DNA of 64,000 bases from Carallia brachiata (GCA_021464245.1 JADCRB010000038.1:2642772-2706771), one strand, 5' to 3'. Shown: positions 11,662 through 25,608, counted from the stretch's first letter. Notes: generated by a model from the letters alone, not told the origin. A program made the numbers and translations.

Positions 11662-12836
11662 ATGGCCTCAGATGATTCCAGTGATGGTGATGCAGTTCTT
11701 ACACTAAAAGATAACCCAACCACGACTAAGGTTGTAACAAAAGCAGTATTAGTGGGACGAGTCGTATCTGACAAATCTTTCAACTCCAATATAGTGCAAA
11801 ACGCCCTAAAAAGGGTGTGGGCCGCTCTAAAAGGGAACATAGAAGTTAAGGGTCTCAAATCAAACACCTTCTTATTATATTTTAGAATCTGACAGAACGA
11901 ACAAAAATTCTTAATGGCATTCCCTGGTCCTTTGCTGGCTTTCACCTGATAATGAAGGAATGGCCCCTTCATAAGGCCCTTGAAGAATTGGATCTATCTA
12001 CATCGATTATTTAGGTCTAAGTGCATGGATTGCCCCTAGCTCAAATGACACCAGATAATGCAAGTGTTATTGGCAATCTTTTTTCTAGATTGGTAAGAGT
12101 AGAGCACACTCTAGAAGACACTTGGGGTTATAATAGCTACCTCAGATTGTTAGTTCGATTTTGCGTTGACCACCCCCAGATTGTTGGCTTCAACAAACAT
12201 TACGAAGAAGGCTTTATTTGGTTATCATTGAAATATGAAAAACTTCCAAAGATGTGCTTCTGGTGTGGGATGCTTAGCCATGCCCAAAAACATTGCCCCA
12301 ACGAAAAAAATCCATTTTGCATTGAAGCTTTTTTCAAAAAAAAGCAGGCCTTTTGGTATTCACATGAGATCAAATCCTCAATCCCTACTGTGGAAAGGTC
12401 AAAACAATCAAAAGGATAGAGAGTAGACTCGATGACAGGACAACTGAAAAGAACTATCACTGGTGGCTCGCTGAACAACCACGATGTCGAAATTTTTTAT
12501 TTCAGTAAACACATAGCCATCAGGACTGCTGGAGGGTAGAGCCAAACACTTTTTAACCAAATCAGGGAAGATCAACTCTCGCTTGGACACCACCCTTCTT
12601 ATCCCCTCCCATGGACTGACATGCACTGTGATCCCTGTCCCATTTTATGTCGCCTATACAACCCTACCCGCCACCATTTTCAAATAGCATCTCACATTGG
12701 CGATACTATTCACCACCCATACAACCCTACCACATCAGACAAATTACTTGCCCCAACATACACTAAAACCTCTTCACCTAAAAATTTGTCTACTCCCCCC
12801 TCCTCTCTTAAAATCCCTAAATCCTCCAAAAAATAA
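11662..12836 (+). pseudogene. LINE ORF1-like remnant (DUF4283 plus CCHC knuckle)
   Basis: From the ATG at 11662 the frame reads VLVGRVVSDKSFNSNIVQNA. After interruptions it continues ALEELDLSTS and then MHGLPLAQMTPDNASVIGN. It ends in a zinc knuckle CFWCGMLSHAQKHC (C-x2-C-x4-H-x4-C). This order, DUF4283 then zf-CCHC_4, is the ORF1/Gag-like protein of plant LINEs. Frameshifts and stops near 11890, 11950 and 12418 break it. No endonuclease or reverse transcriptase follows, so only the 5' part of an element remains. It may once have bound LINE RNA; it is dead now. Confidence 0.8.
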
Positions 12837-12885
12837 AAAAACGAATCTTATGATTGATGTTATTTTTAAATTGGATTATTAATTT

Positions 12886-13761
12886 GAGGGGTATTTGGTT
12901 TTACTGTTGGCAATTGTTGTTACAGATTTTTAATTATCGTTGTTGTTGCTCATTACTGATTGATGTTATTTTTTTCTTATTGATGATGAATAAAATAGAG
13001 TTATAATATTTAATTAAATTAATACTAACTGTTACTGATTAAATAATAAAATAACTATTTTTGACATTTAATTTCTATTTTATTTTAATTTTTTTCATCT
13101 CTAAATTTATTCAAATTAATCTTATGTAAATGAATCTTATGTATTTATAAGTTAAAATTCATTAACTGTATGACTTAAAAATGAACTACAAATTATAATA
13201 AATATTATTATTTTTACAAATATTATTTTTACTATAATATTAATGTTTTTGAAAAAAAATATTATTATTTTTACTATGTAACTTACTATTCACATAATAA
13301 AAAATAAAAAAAGAGAAAAAAATGGGAAGTCGTATACATTTATCAGAATGATATTATTTTTATTTTATAAATTAATATTTATGAATAAAATAATATTATT
13401 TTATTATTTTTATATGAGAAAAATGAAAAAAAGATGCTAATTCCTAGTTGTCTGTTAGTTTTACGAGCAGCGGCACTGTCCTAATTATGTACAAAGAGAC
13501 AAGTAGCAAGGCATTCTTGGCGGTGTTGCAAATTTGTACTGTGCAGGCATGCCTTCTTCTATTAAGGTCAATTTTGAATTTCAATTGTCATTGTGGTTGA
13601 TGAAAACAAAAAATAGTTTGTATTTAATTTTTTAATTAGTTACTTCTTAAATTATTTATTAATAATCAGTAATTTTTAAGAATTTAATTAAATATTATAA
13701 TTTTTACATTTTAAAACAACAGCAGTAACAATAATTTTAAAATGTAAAATCCAACACCTCC
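12886..13761. repeat. Large MITE-like element with GAGGGGTATTTGG ends
   Basis: The left end GAGGGGTATTTGGTTTTAC is matched by the reverse complement of the right end (GGAGGTGTTGGATTTTAC). The adjoining AACAAC/GTTGTT-type sequence is also inverted (GTTGTTACAG against CAGTAACAAT). Ends of the GGGGTGTTTGG type occur in PIF/Harbinger and some hAT elements. No clean target duplication was found, so the class is left open. The interior is AT-rich and codes for nothing recognisable. Confidence 0.5.
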
Positions 13762-15261
13762 TAAATCAACTTAGGTGTGGGTTGTGGGTGATTATTTAAT
13801 TGCTCTGACTGACCAAATGAGGTCGAGTTGAAGGCTTTGCTTTGTTGATGTTGCTCATTGTTTGATTGTCGGTGCTGGCTGATATTATTAATTGTTGATT
13901 ATTAATATTAATTATTGATTATTATTATTAATAATTAAAATAAAATATAAAAATTAATATTCATTCGTTATTAGTTAAATAACAAAATAATGATTTAATA
14001 TATAAAAATATTTTAGTACGAAAAAATAAGTTAGAAGAATATTAAAAGTATTTTAGTCTTAAAAATAATTACTAATAGATTGATCTAAAAATAGTTTAGA
14101 GTCTTGAACCTATCTTTTGGAACATCAACTGATTGGATTACTGACACTTCTCTACGCAGTAGTACTTTGCTTCATTGGTTTGTAGGTTGTACTATAATTG
14201 ATTATTGCAATCACTTAATTTTTTTTTTTAGACAGATTTGCAATCACTTAATGAACAAGAGTTAAGACACAATTAAAAGAAAGATTAAGACTAAATCATA
14301 AAAATTCAACTTCTGCAACGAGCGTTCTATGGCCCACAGACAGTGCTTCAGCGGTAGTGGTAAAGAGACATTTGTCTATTGTCAAATTAAACTAAAAGAA
14401 AAGATTATTGTACGAAATGGAGATGAATTAAGCAAAGATTGAGTTAATTATTGTATATATCACATTAATCTTAATTATAAATTTTAATATTTATTTAATA
14501 AAAAATATACGATATATTAAAAAAATATATTATATGTATAAATAGATTAAATATAACGTAATAAAGTAATTATAAAAAAATTATATGATATATTAAATAA
14601 AATTATAAGAATTATGTGAATAATTGTTAAAAATTAAAATTTTTTAATTTGAAAAATATATGACTGTGTTTAGATGAATCGTATATTTCTCTTTGATATA
14701 TCGTATATTTTCATTTTAAATATAAAAAATATTATATATTTTATTTATTATATCATTTTTATAATTATTTATAAACATTAAATTTTGTAGTTACCTAATA
14801 GTCCTCTTAAAAGTATTAAATTTGAGTCGGTGTAATCCAACTTCTCTAGCGTGTAAAAAGCGCTCTGTCACCTAAAAATGTGGTTTAGCAATAAAGAGGC
14901 ATTAATCTCTTAAAAATTTTATTATTAAAAATATAAATATTATTACTTAAATTTTAATACCCATTATTTTATTTTCTGTACGTTTACCGGACTCAAAAAT
15001 CATTAATCAGCCCAATTTTATCAATTCTAAAAACTAACTTTTTTTCTCGATTAAAATGTAAGCAAAAAACAGAGTGTTGGTGGACCTTAAAATTATAAAT
15101 AAATAAATAAATAAAAGGGGAAAACCCTTACTCGTTAAGGAAACTTCATTGCTATGCGCAACTTTCTCTCGCCCTCGGCTGCAAGGATTTGTAGCTTTTT
15201 GGAGGTCCCGATTGGAAGACACAATTTTGCTGGGACCTCGACGCCGTGTTTTTCCTGAAAA
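13762..15261. other. Intergenic DNA upstream of the KH gene
   Basis: Highly AT-rich with ATT microsatellite-like stretches (about 13880-13930) and an AAAT tetranucleotide run at about 15097-15113. It includes the presumed promoter and 5' UTR of the KH gene. No other gene is supported. Confidence 0.5.
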
Positions 15262-18200
15262 ATGCTGAACCACAGCCCGCGCCACCAGTACGGCGGCAAC
15301 CACTTTCCGGGAAGGCGCCCCCGGAGCCCTCCGACGATTGCCCTCCGGCCTGGTCAAGTGATATTCCGTATCATCTGCCATGACTCCATCGTCGGCGGCG
15401 TTATCGGCCTCTCCGGCTCCGGCATCTCTCCTATCCGACGCGACACCGGGTGCCTCATCCACTTCGAGGACTCGGTTCCCGGGTCGGAACACAGAATAAT
15501 CTTTGTAGTCGGGTCGGGGTCGGTGGGGAGGAGGATTTTGTTGAAGCCAGGGGAAGGCGAAGATGGCGAGGAGGTGGAGGAGACAGTGTCCGGCCCGCAG
15601 GAGGCGGTGCTGAGGGTCGTCGAGAGGATGTGGGAGACAAACGCTAAGAGAGACGGCGGCGGCCGGGGTGTCGTAAGTGAGGGTTATTGCGGTCTTCTGG
15701 CCGACACGTCGCAGATTGGCGCCGTTGTGGGTAAAAAAGGAAGGAATGTCACCAGAATGAGGAGAGAAAGCGGGGCCGAAATCCGGATGCTGCCGGCCCC
15801 ACCTTGCGCCGCAAAAGACGACGAGCTCATTCAGGTCTAAGTTTTTTATTTCCTTTTAGAATGCCGTTGGGTGGACGGAAAAAATAGGAGGCGCGAGAAT
15901 GGCACAACAAATAATTTTGTTTTTGTAATTAACTGTTTAATTTAATTTTTATAACAAAAATAAGTAAAAAATATTTTTATATTTTATTACAAAAATTAAA
16001 ATTATTTGTTATAAAAATAAATCTATCTGTTACAAGGTGTCACTCTTCCGTCTTTTATTGTTCGTGTCTACTTATAATTTATATTTCTTTTGATTTTTTT
16101 TATAAGAGTGATAGATTAAGTTAAATTAACTGGTAGATTATTGAATTTAAAAAAATTCAAAAAGAAAAAAAAAACAGATACAGATACTGTTGAATGAAGT
16201 TATGTCTTTACTTTGGACCGAGTTGGAGATTAAGTGTCGTGAAAATGGAACCTTCCCAAGCCTCACAATATTCGAGGTGCCATTTATAATTAACACTTAA
16301 TTGGGTGAGGTTTGGGTTTGAACCGGAATACTTTATTATTAAGTATTATTTTGAATGTTGGATTGAGTGATGGGGTTTCACTTTATGGCAGGAAGGTGCT
16401 AGCAAATCTCACCAGGACCAGGTTGCTTCTCTTGTGTGGATATGAATGTTAACGGCAATAGACTTTGTGTAGACGTAGTCAATGCAGTTAAAGGGTGGTT
16501 AATGGAGAGTTCTGGGATTTTATTTCGAAGTTCTATGAAATTTGGTTACTACATTGGACAGTCTAACAGTGGGGAGCACATCCCTGCCTGTCTACTAAAA
16601 CAATTTTTGGGTACAGATTGATGAGAAACTGTCAACCACAATTTTTGCATTTCATCGTCTGAGGATTTTATTGGGAAAAGATTATCATCCTTTTGGCTTG
16701 AGCTTTTAACTCATTTATAGTTTTCCTAAATTCAATTAGCGGAGAGTTGGTTCCCAGGAGTACTCGGTGAGACTGTGCTGAAGAATTGATGTTGTGGTCT
16801 ACCACTGTAGTTATAGAAGCTAATGTGTCCAGTATGCTCAGCAAGTGTGGTTTGCATGTCTAAATGATAACATCATAACTTGGTTGAAAATTTTTCTATA
16901 CCTTCTCTTATTTGGAAATTTGTTTATATTTGGCAGATTGCTGGCAGTGTTTTGGCTGCGAAGAGGGCTCTGGTTGCTGTAACTGGCTGTCTGCAAGTCT
17001 GTCCTCCATCCGGCACAGATGAAATGTCTTCAATAAGACACGTTGAAAAAGATTCCCATCGGGACTCCTTTGATCCACATGCAGAATTTTTTCCTCATCT
17101 TAGTTCATTGCTACCGACTTTGAATGCAAATATTGAAAATGCTGGAAAATATTCATTGCCGAGTGAGCTTGATATGGATTCTAACCAGACACCAAAGTCT
17201 ACACAGAAAACAGTTTCATTTAGGCTGCTCTGCTCCAATAGCGCAGCTGGGAGCATAATTGGAAAGAAAGGCAGCATAATCAGAACTCTGCAGAATGGAA
17301 CAGGTGCTTCTATCAGTTTTGATGCTCCAATGGCTAATTCAAGCGAGCGTGTAGTCACTATTACTGCATCTGAGGTTCGTCATTCCTTTTTCGCTCTTTG
17401 TGGAAAATTTTAGCTGCCTATTTCTCATGCTAATAGTAATAGAAGTCCTAGTAAACAGTTCTTGAACACTGCACGCATGGTCACCCACCAGATTTATACA
17501 ATGAGCGCGGGTGTGCATGTTACTTTCTTCCTGTCTTTGCCATTGATCTGTAGTCGTATTTATTTCCTTGTAGAACATCCAATCATCACATTCGCCTGCA
17601 CAGAATGCCGTTGTTCTAGTGTTTGCTAGATCTATTGAACATGACATTGAGAAAAGGCATCTATCGGGCATGATCAAGGGTGCCACTGTTACTGCAAGGC
17701 TACTTGTTGGAGCTGAGGCTGTTTGTTGCTTGAGTGGAAATGGAGACAGCATTGATTCAGAAATGACAGAAACAACAGGTGCCGACGTACAGATTTTGGA
17801 AGGGGACCCGGTCTTGGATTGTGGTTTTGAGAATGATGTAGTCGTGCAGGTGCAATTATGAATCACTTGTTTGTTTTATTTATGTTTCCATCAAACGCGC
17901 ACTCTTGTCCACTCTCTACTGTAGTCAATCAGCTTCTCTATAAATGCTGCTTGTACTTTGGAAGACTATGTTTTGAGGCCAATAGAATTGTGGAAAAAAA
18001 AAGGGAAGCTTTTGAAAAAGATGGTCTAACAAGTCACAAAAGAATATAATCCTAGATGCTTTTGCGCCTCAACATCTCCCCCAAAGAAATGCGACACAGA
18101 TAAGACGAAGCATTCACTTTATATCTGATTATGACATGGCATTAAATCTGAAAGTTTAATGCTTACACAATTCATCCTTTATGTGTAAATCTTCCTAGTA

Positions 18201-21200
18201 TTCATAAATTTCTTCCATTGACATGTTTATAACAGTGTTGACCTTTTTTTTATTGATGACATTTTGGGTGGGGTAGGGATGCAAAAGAAAGTGATTATGA
18301 TATCTTTCCTTTAAGTCTGCTTGGGGATTCAGGTATGCCTTGTGAATTTAAGGTTCTTGCCTATTTATTCTGCAAGTGTCACACTTTCGATCTGCTGAGT
18401 TTTTTCAATTGGAATCAAATCCTTGGGTCAGTTAGTTAATTAACACAGAAATTGGTTTGCTTTTTGAAGATCGCTGGCGAGTATAATTGTGTACAGAATG
18501 CTCTGTTTCAAGTTACTGGCAAGCTGAGGGATAATTTCTTGCCTGGTGAGATGCTCAGTGAAATGCAAGCAAAGAGCCCCTATGTAAGACAGAGGCAGAT
18601 CACTTCTCCTGTGTTGCAACAATCAGCTAGCTTGTCTGTTGATTCTAGTGAAGAAACCGGTTTGACAAAACAAATGGATCAGCTTTGGCTTGCTGACAGC
18701 GTAAATTATCCACCCTCACCTGGCCAGTGTTCTCCTAAGGTGAAAAGAATACCTCCCTGTGGCTCCCTCCCCCAGTTTGCAGTATTCCTCATATATCATC
18801 TTGATTGCAGAAATTGGGAAAGAGTCTTTCAACAGCCATAACAGATGATGTAAGCAGCACAACAACCTTTGACAAGAATCAAGAGCTTGCTTGGACACCG
18901 GCAAAAGTAAACGCCAAAGTTGGTTTTGGTTTTTTTCATCAAAGTGATTTTAACCGGTAGATCCATTTTTAACTGGTAGATGATTGAATTCAAAAAAAAA
19001 AAATTTAAAAAAAACAGAGAAAGAAAAAATGGATACAGATACTGTCAAATGGAACTGTGTCGTTACTTTGGATCGAGTTGGAGATTAAGTGTCATGAAAC
19101 CTTCCCAAACCTCACAATGTTCCAGGTGCCATTTATAGTGAACACTTAGTCGGGTGAGGTTTGCAGTTTGAGCCAGAATACTTTATTATTAAGTATTATT
19201 TTGAATGTTGGATTGAGTGATGGGGTTTCAGTTTATGGCAGGAAGGTGTTAGCAAATCTCATCAGGACCAGGTTGCTTCTCTTGTGTGGATATGAATGTT
19301 AACGGCAAGAGACTATGTGTAGACATAGTCGATGCAGTTAAAGGGTGGTTAATGGAGAATTCTGGGATTTTATTTTGAAGTTCCATGAAATTTGGTTACT
19401 ACATTGGACAGTCTAACAGTGGGGAGCACATCCCTGTCTGTCTGCTTAAATAATTTTTGGGTACAGAATAGATGAGAAACTGTCAACCACAATTTTTGCA
19501 TTTCATCGTCGAGATTTTTATTGGGAAAAGATCATCACCCTTTTGGCTTGAGCTTTTAACTCATTATGGTTTTCCTAAATTCAATTAGCGGAGAGTTGGT
19601 TACCAGGAGTACTCGGTGAGACTGTGCTTAAGAATTGATGTCGTGGTCTACCGCTATAGTTATAGAAGCTAATGTGTCCAGTATGCTCAGCAAGAGTGGT
19701 TTGCATGTCTAAATGATAAACATCACTACTTGGTTGAAAATTTTTCTACACCTTCTCTTATTTGGAAATTTGTTTATATTTGGCAGATTGCTGGCAGTGT
19801 TTTGGCTGCGAAGAAGGCTCTGGTTGCTGTAACTGGCTGTCTGCAAGTCTGTCCTCCATCCGGCACAGATGAAATGTCTTCAATAAGACCCGTTGAAAAA
19901 GATTTCCATCGGGACTCCTTTGATCCACATGCAGAATTTTTTCCTCATCTTAGTTCATTGCTACCGACTTTGAATGCAAATATTGAAAATGCTGGAAAAT
20001 ATTCATTGCCGAGTGAGCTTGATATGGATTCTAACCAGACACCAAAGTCTACACAGAAAACAGTTTCATTTAGGCTGCTCTGCTCCAATAGCGCAGCTGG
20101 GAGCATAATTGGAAAGAAAGGCAGCATAATCAGAACTCTGCAGAATGGAACAGGTGCTTCTATCAGTTTTGATGCTCCAATGTCTAATTCAAGCGAGCGT
20201 GTAGTCACTATTACTGCATCTGAGGTTCGTCATTCCTTTTTCGCTCTTTGTGGAAAATTTTAGCTGCCTATTTCTCATGCTAATAGTAATAGAAGTCCTA
20301 GTAAACAGTTCTTGAACACTGCACGCATGGTCACCCACCAGATTTATACAATGAGCGCGGTGTGCATGTTACTTTCTTCCCGTCTTTGCCATTGATCTGT
20401 AGTCGTATTTATTTCCTTGTAGAACATCCAATCATCACATTCGCCTGCACAGAATGCCGTTGTTCTAGTGTTTGCTAGATCTATTGAACATGACATTGAG
20501 AAAAGGCATCTATCGGGCATGATCAAGGGTGCCACTGTTACTGCAAGGCTACTTGTTGGAGCTGAGGCTGTTTGTTGCTTGAGTGGAAATGGAGACAGCA
20601 TTGATTCAGAAATGACAGAAACAACAGGTGCCGACATACAGATTTTGGAAGGGGACCCGGTCTTGGATTGTGGTTTTGAGAATGATGTAGTCGTGCAGGT
20701 GCAATTATGAATCACTTGTTTGTTTTATTTATGTTTCCATCAAACGCGCACTCTTGTCCACTCTCTACTGTAGTCAATCAGCTTCTCTATAAATGCTGCT
20801 TGTACTTTGGAAGACTATGTTTTGAGGCCAATAGAATTGTGGAAAAAAAAAGGGAAGCTTTTGAAAAAGATGGTCTAACAAGTCACAAAAGAATATAATC
20901 CTAGATGCTTTTGCGCCTCAACATCTCCCCCAAAGAAATGCGACACAGATAAGACGAAGCATTCACTTTATATCTGATTATGACATGGCATTAAATCTGA
21001 AAGTTTAATGCTTACACAATTCATCCTTTATGTGTAAATCTTCCTAGTATTCATAAATTTCTTCCATTGACATGTTTATAACAGTGTTGACCTTTTTTTT
21101 ATTGATGACATTTTGGGTGGGGTAGGGATGCAAAAGAAAGTGATTATGATATCTTTCCTTTAAGTCTGCTTGGGGATTCAGGTATGCCTTGTGAATTTAA

Positions 21201-24200
21201 GGTTCTTGCCTATTTATTCTGCAAGTGTCACACTTTCGATCTGCTGAGTTTTTTCAATTGGAATCAAATCCTTGGGTCAGTTAGTTAATTAACACAGAAA
21301 TTGGTTTGCTTTTTGAAGATTGCTGGCGAGTATAATTGTGTACAGAATGCTCTGTTTCAAGTTACTGGCAAGCTGAGGGATAATTTCTTGCCTGGTGAGA
21401 TGCTCAGTGAAATGCAAGCAAAGAGCCCCTATGTAAGACAGAGGCAGATCACTTCTCCTGTGTTGCAACAATCAGCTAGCTTGTCTGTTGATTCTAGTGA
21501 AGAAACCGGTTTGACAAAACAAATGGATCAGCTTTGGCTTGCTGACAGCGTAAATTATCCACCCTCACCTGGCCAGTGTTCTCCTAAGGTGAAAAAATAC
21601 CTCCCTGTGGCTCCCTCCCCCAGTTTGCAGTATTCCTCATATATCATCTTGATTGCAGAAATTGGGAAAGAGTCTTTCAACAGCCATAACAGATGATGTA
21701 AGCAGCACAACAACCTTTGACAAGAATCAAGAGCTTGCTTGGCCACCGGCAAAAGTAAACGCCAAAGTTGGTTTTGGTTTTTTTCATCAAAGTGATTTTA
21801 ACCGGTAGATCCATTTTTAACTGGTAGATGATTGAATTCAAAAAAAATTTTTTAAAAAAACAGAGAGAAAAAATGGATACAGATACTGTCAAATGGAACT
21901 GTGTCGTTACTTTGGATCGAGTTGGAGATTAAGTGTCATGAAACCTTCCCAAACCTCACAATGTTCCAGGTGCCATTTATAGTGAACACTTAGTTGGGTG
22001 AGGTTTGCAGTTTGAGCCAGAATACTTTATTATTAAGTATTATTTTGAATGTTGGATTGAGTGATGGGGTTTCACTTTATGGCAGGAAGGTGTTAGCAAA
22101 TCTCATCAGGACCAGGTTGCTTCTCTTGTGTGGATATGAATGTTAACGGCAAGAGACTATGTGTAGACGTAGTCGATGCAGTTAAAGGGTGGTTAATGGA
22201 GAGTTCTGGGATTTTATTTTGAAGTTCCATGAAATTTGGTTACTACATTGGACAGTCTAACTGTGGGGAGCACATCCCTGTCTGTCTGCTTAAATAATCT
22301 TTGGGTACAGAATAGATGAGAAACTGTCAACCACAATTTTTGCATTTCATCGTCGAGATTTTTATTGGGAAAAGATCATCACCCTTTTGGCTTGAGCTTT
22401 AAACTCATTATGGTTTTCCTAAATTCAATTAGCGGAGAGTGGTTACCAGGAGTACTCGTGAGACTGTGCTTAAGAATTGATGTCGTGGTCTACCGCTATA
22501 GTTATAGAAGCTAATGTGTCCAGTATGCTCAGCAAGAGTGGTTTGCATGTCTAAATGATAAACATCAATACTTGGTTGAAAATTTTTCTACACCTTCTCT
22601 TATTTGGAAATTTGTTTATATTTGGCAGATTGCTGGCAGTGTTTTGGCTGTGAAGAATGCTCTGGTTGCTGTAACGGGCTGTCTGCAAGTCTGTCCTCCA
22701 TCTGGCACAGATGAAATGCCTTCAATAAGACATGTTGAAAAAGATTCCCATCGGGACTCGTTTGATCCATATGCAGAATTTTTTCCTCATCTTAGTTCAT
22801 TGCTACCGACTTTGAATGCAATGTTGAAAATGCTGGAAAATATTCATTGCCAAGTGAGCTTGATATGGATTCTAACCAGACGCCAAAGTCCACACAGAAA
22901 ACAGTTTCATTTAGGCTGCTCTGCTCCAATAGCGCAGCTGGGAGCATAATTGGAAGGAAAGGCAGCATAGTCAGAACTCTGCAGAATGGAACGGGTGCTT
23001 CTATCATTTTGATGCTCCAATTTCTAATTCAAGCGAGCGTGTAGTCACTATTACTGCATCCGAGGTTTGTCATGCCTTTTTTGCTCTTTATGGAAAATTC
23101 TGGCTGCCTATTTCTCATGCTAATAGTTATAGAAGTCCTAGTAAACAGTTCTTGAACGCTGCACACATGGTCACCCACACATATTTATACAATGAGGGCA
23201 GTTGTGCATGTTACTTTCTTCCTATCTTTGCCATTGATCTGTAGTCATATTTATTTCTTTGTAGAACATCGAATCATCACATTCTCCTGCACGGAACGCC
23301 GTTGTTCTAGTCTTTGCCAGATCTATTGAACATGACATTGAGAAAAGGCATCTATCAGGCATGATCGAGGGCACTACTGTTACTGCAAGGCTCCTTGTTG
23401 GAGTTGAGGCTGTTTGTTGCTTGAGTGGAAATGGAGATAGCATTGATTCAGAAATGACAGAAACAACAGGTGCTGACGTACAGATTTTGGAAGGGGACCC
23501 GGTATTGGATTGTGGTTTTGAGAATCATGTAGTTGTGCAGGTGCAATTATGAATCACTTTTTTGTTTTATTTGTGTTTCCATCCAACACACAATCTTGTC
23601 CACTCTCTACTGGATTCAGTCATCTTCTCTATAATTGCTTCTGGTACTTTGGAAGACTATGTTTTGAGGCCAATAGAATTGTGGAAAAATAGGGAAGCTT
23701 TTTAAAAAGATGGTCTAACAAGTAACAAAACAATATAATGCTGCATCCCTTTGGAGCTCAATATCTCCTTTAAAGAAATGCAACACAGATAAGATGAAGC
23801 ATTCACTTTATATCTGATTATGAGGTGGCTTGAAATCTGGAAGTTTAATGCTTACACACCTTATCCTTTATGTGTAAATCTTCCTAGTGTTCATAAATTT
23901 CTCCCATTGACATGTTTATAACAGTGTTGGCCTTTTTTTATTGATGACATTTTGGGTGGGGTGGGGATGCGAAAAAAAGTGATTATGATATCTTTCCATA
24001 AGTGTGTGCTTGGTAATTCAGGTAAGCTTTCTTCTGCTAGTGATTTTAAGGTTCTTGCCTATTTATTCTGTGTCACACTTTCAATCTGCTGAGTGTTTTC
24101 AATTGGAATCAAATCCTTGGGTCAGTTAGTTAATTAACACTGAAATTGTTTTGCTTTTTGAAGATTACTGGCGAGTTATAATAGTGTACAGAATGCTCTG

Positions 24201-25608
24201 TTTCAAGTTACTGGCAAGCTGAGGGATAATTTCTTGCCTGGTGAGAAGCTCAGTGAAATGCGGGCAAGGAGCCCCTATGTAAGACAGAGGCAGATCACTT
24301 CTCCCAGGTTGCAACAATCAGCAGGCTTGTCTGTTGATTCCAGTGAGGAAACTGGTTTGACAAAACAATGGATCAGCTTTGGCTTGCTGACAGCAGAAAT
24401 GATCCTCCTTCACCTGGCCTGTCTTCTCCTAAGGTGAGAAGAACACCTCCCTACGGCTCCTTCAGTTTGCAATATTCCTCATATATCAACTTGATTGCAG
24501 AAATTGGGAAAGAGTCTTTCAACAACCTTTGATGGGAGTCAAGGGCTTGAAAGGACGCACTTTCTTTTGCCCAGTGAGGTTCGTCGAAGTGGGACATGCA
24601 GGTGACTGCCTTGAGAGCTTCCCTTGCAGCTCACATTTCTTTCTCATTTCTTCAAGTATATAATTCTGTCCATGACTCCGAAGACCTTAAGATTAGGGGT
24701 GGGTATGATTGCAGACTATAGGTGAAGGAAATGCAATAGCCACGGTGGATAGTGAACGAGGCACAACACCTGTTGGAGAGACTGCAGAACTGGACAGGTG
24801 CTGCACATCACATACTAACAAAGTTCCTTGTTCTTGTGTTCTGTTGCCTTGTTTTATTGTCTCCTTTTTTTGCTATGTAAAGTAATACAAAAGTGAGGTT
24901 TTGGGACATTCAGTCCCCATATTTTCTCGAGAAAAGGCCACTTTTGCATTACACCTGGGAAGTAGGGATGAAGTGACTTGTCTGATGGTTTAGGCAGTGG
25001 TACTGGTGCACTGTCGGTGTCTTCAATATTGTATGCTGTGTAAATTAATTATTTTATCACCTGTAATTGCTCCTTGGATCCATTCAAATACTTACACTGA
25101 TTTCAATCTCTATTTTTGCTCAGTGGAAAGAAATCTATTATTGTGGCAAACACAACGCTGGAACTTATAGTTTCCGAAGACATTCTTGGTTCTGTGTTTG
25201 GTGAAGATGGTAGCAAGCTTGCTAGTTTCAGTCAGGTAATTGGATTTTATCTCACCAAAATGAAGCATTGAATTTGGGGGTTTTTTTTTTTTTCGGGTAG
25301 TTATCACTGAAGAGTCATCTGACAATATTTAAATTAATTAAAAACAGAAAATCCATAGAGTAAGGAGTTTGTATATTAGGTTTTTTATAGCATTCAACTT
25401 TTTTGTGATCTTTTGAACTGATAGAAGACATGTTACTTGGCGAAGTCTTTGCTTAGAATATCTGCAGCTGTTTCACAGCTGGCTGGATCATGGTTTATAG
25501 CAATTTTACTCTTTTCTTCTTCCTACTATCTTGAAAGTTTTTCCTCATCAGATTTCAGGCGCAAAGATGGAAGTCCGTGATCCTTCTTCCGGCAGCAAAG
25601 AAAGATAG
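15262..25608 (+). CDS. Multi-KH-domain RNA-binding protein gene with triplicated exon cassette, probably disrupted
   Basis: Exon 1 (15262-15834) encodes KH1 (VIFRIICHDSIVGGVIG, residues 33-70) and the first half of KH2 (IGAVVGKKGRNV, GKKG at 157-160). Exon 2 (16937-17374) completes KH2 and carries KH3 (GSIIGKKGSIIRTLQNGTGA). Exons 3 (17574-17849) and 4 (18470-18739) share KH4, and exon 5 is 18811-18906. The exon 2-5 set recurs at 19787-20224, 20423-20698, 21319-21588 and 21659-21754. It recurs again, with frameshifts, at 22629-23064, 23265-23540, 24164-24433 and 24501-24578. Then come 24715-24797, 25124-25235 (KH5, TTLELIVSEDILGSVFGEDG) and 25552-25608. Five-KH proteins of this HEN4/At4g18375-like type act in nuclear mRNA processing. 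The last exon stops at TAG 25606; one base more there would restore IVTISGKPNQTKVAESLLRA and a stop near 25724. Copy 3 has several one-base indels. Whether the transcript skips copies is unknown. Confidence 0.75.
16128..18970 (+). repeat. KH cassette copy 1 (exons 2-5 and introns)
   Basis: First of three head-to-tail copies, about 2843 bp, beginning inside intron 1 at AACTGGTAGATTATTGAATT. Its coding parts (438, 276, 270 and 96 nt) are all multiples of three and phase 0, giving a 360-residue insert. All exons are open. It differs from copy 2 at only a few dozen scattered positions, mostly at the left, intronic end. Confidence 0.9.
18971..21818 (+). repeat. KH cassette copy 2 (exons 2'-5')
   Basis: About 2848 bp and nearly identical to copy 1 across exons and introns. 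It keeps the same acceptors (TTTGGCAG before ATTGCTGG) and donors, with no frame disruption. Amino-acid changes against copy 1 are few, for example AAKRAL to AAKKAL and DAPMAN to DAPMSN. The near identity of the introns points to a recent duplication or gene conversion. Confidence 0.9.
21819..24540 (+). repeat. KH cassette copy 3, decayed and joined to the original 3' exons
   Basis: The left part, up to about 22600, is very close to copy 2, then divergence rises. Exon 2'' (22629-23064) is 436 nt instead of 438 because of two one-base losses (near 22822 and 23007). Exon 4'' gains a base that creates an early TAA (near 24180) and later loses one. Exon 3'' is intact. Exon 5'' has a gap of about 29 nt against copies 1 and 2 and continues into sequence (LERTHFLLPSE) that those copies lack. 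It is therefore probably the original exon 5. Confidence 0.85.

Noticed and set aside
15034..15492. 152-codon minus-strand frame over KH exon 1
   Set aside because: It is the shadow of the GC-rich KH1/KH2 exon on the opposite strand. It has no domain of its own, while the plus strand has two clear KH motifs and a consensus donor.
17339..17866. Minus-strand frames of 175 and 123 codons repeated in the KH cassettes
   Set aside because: They are antisense shadows of exon 3 and recur because the cassette recurs. No motif.
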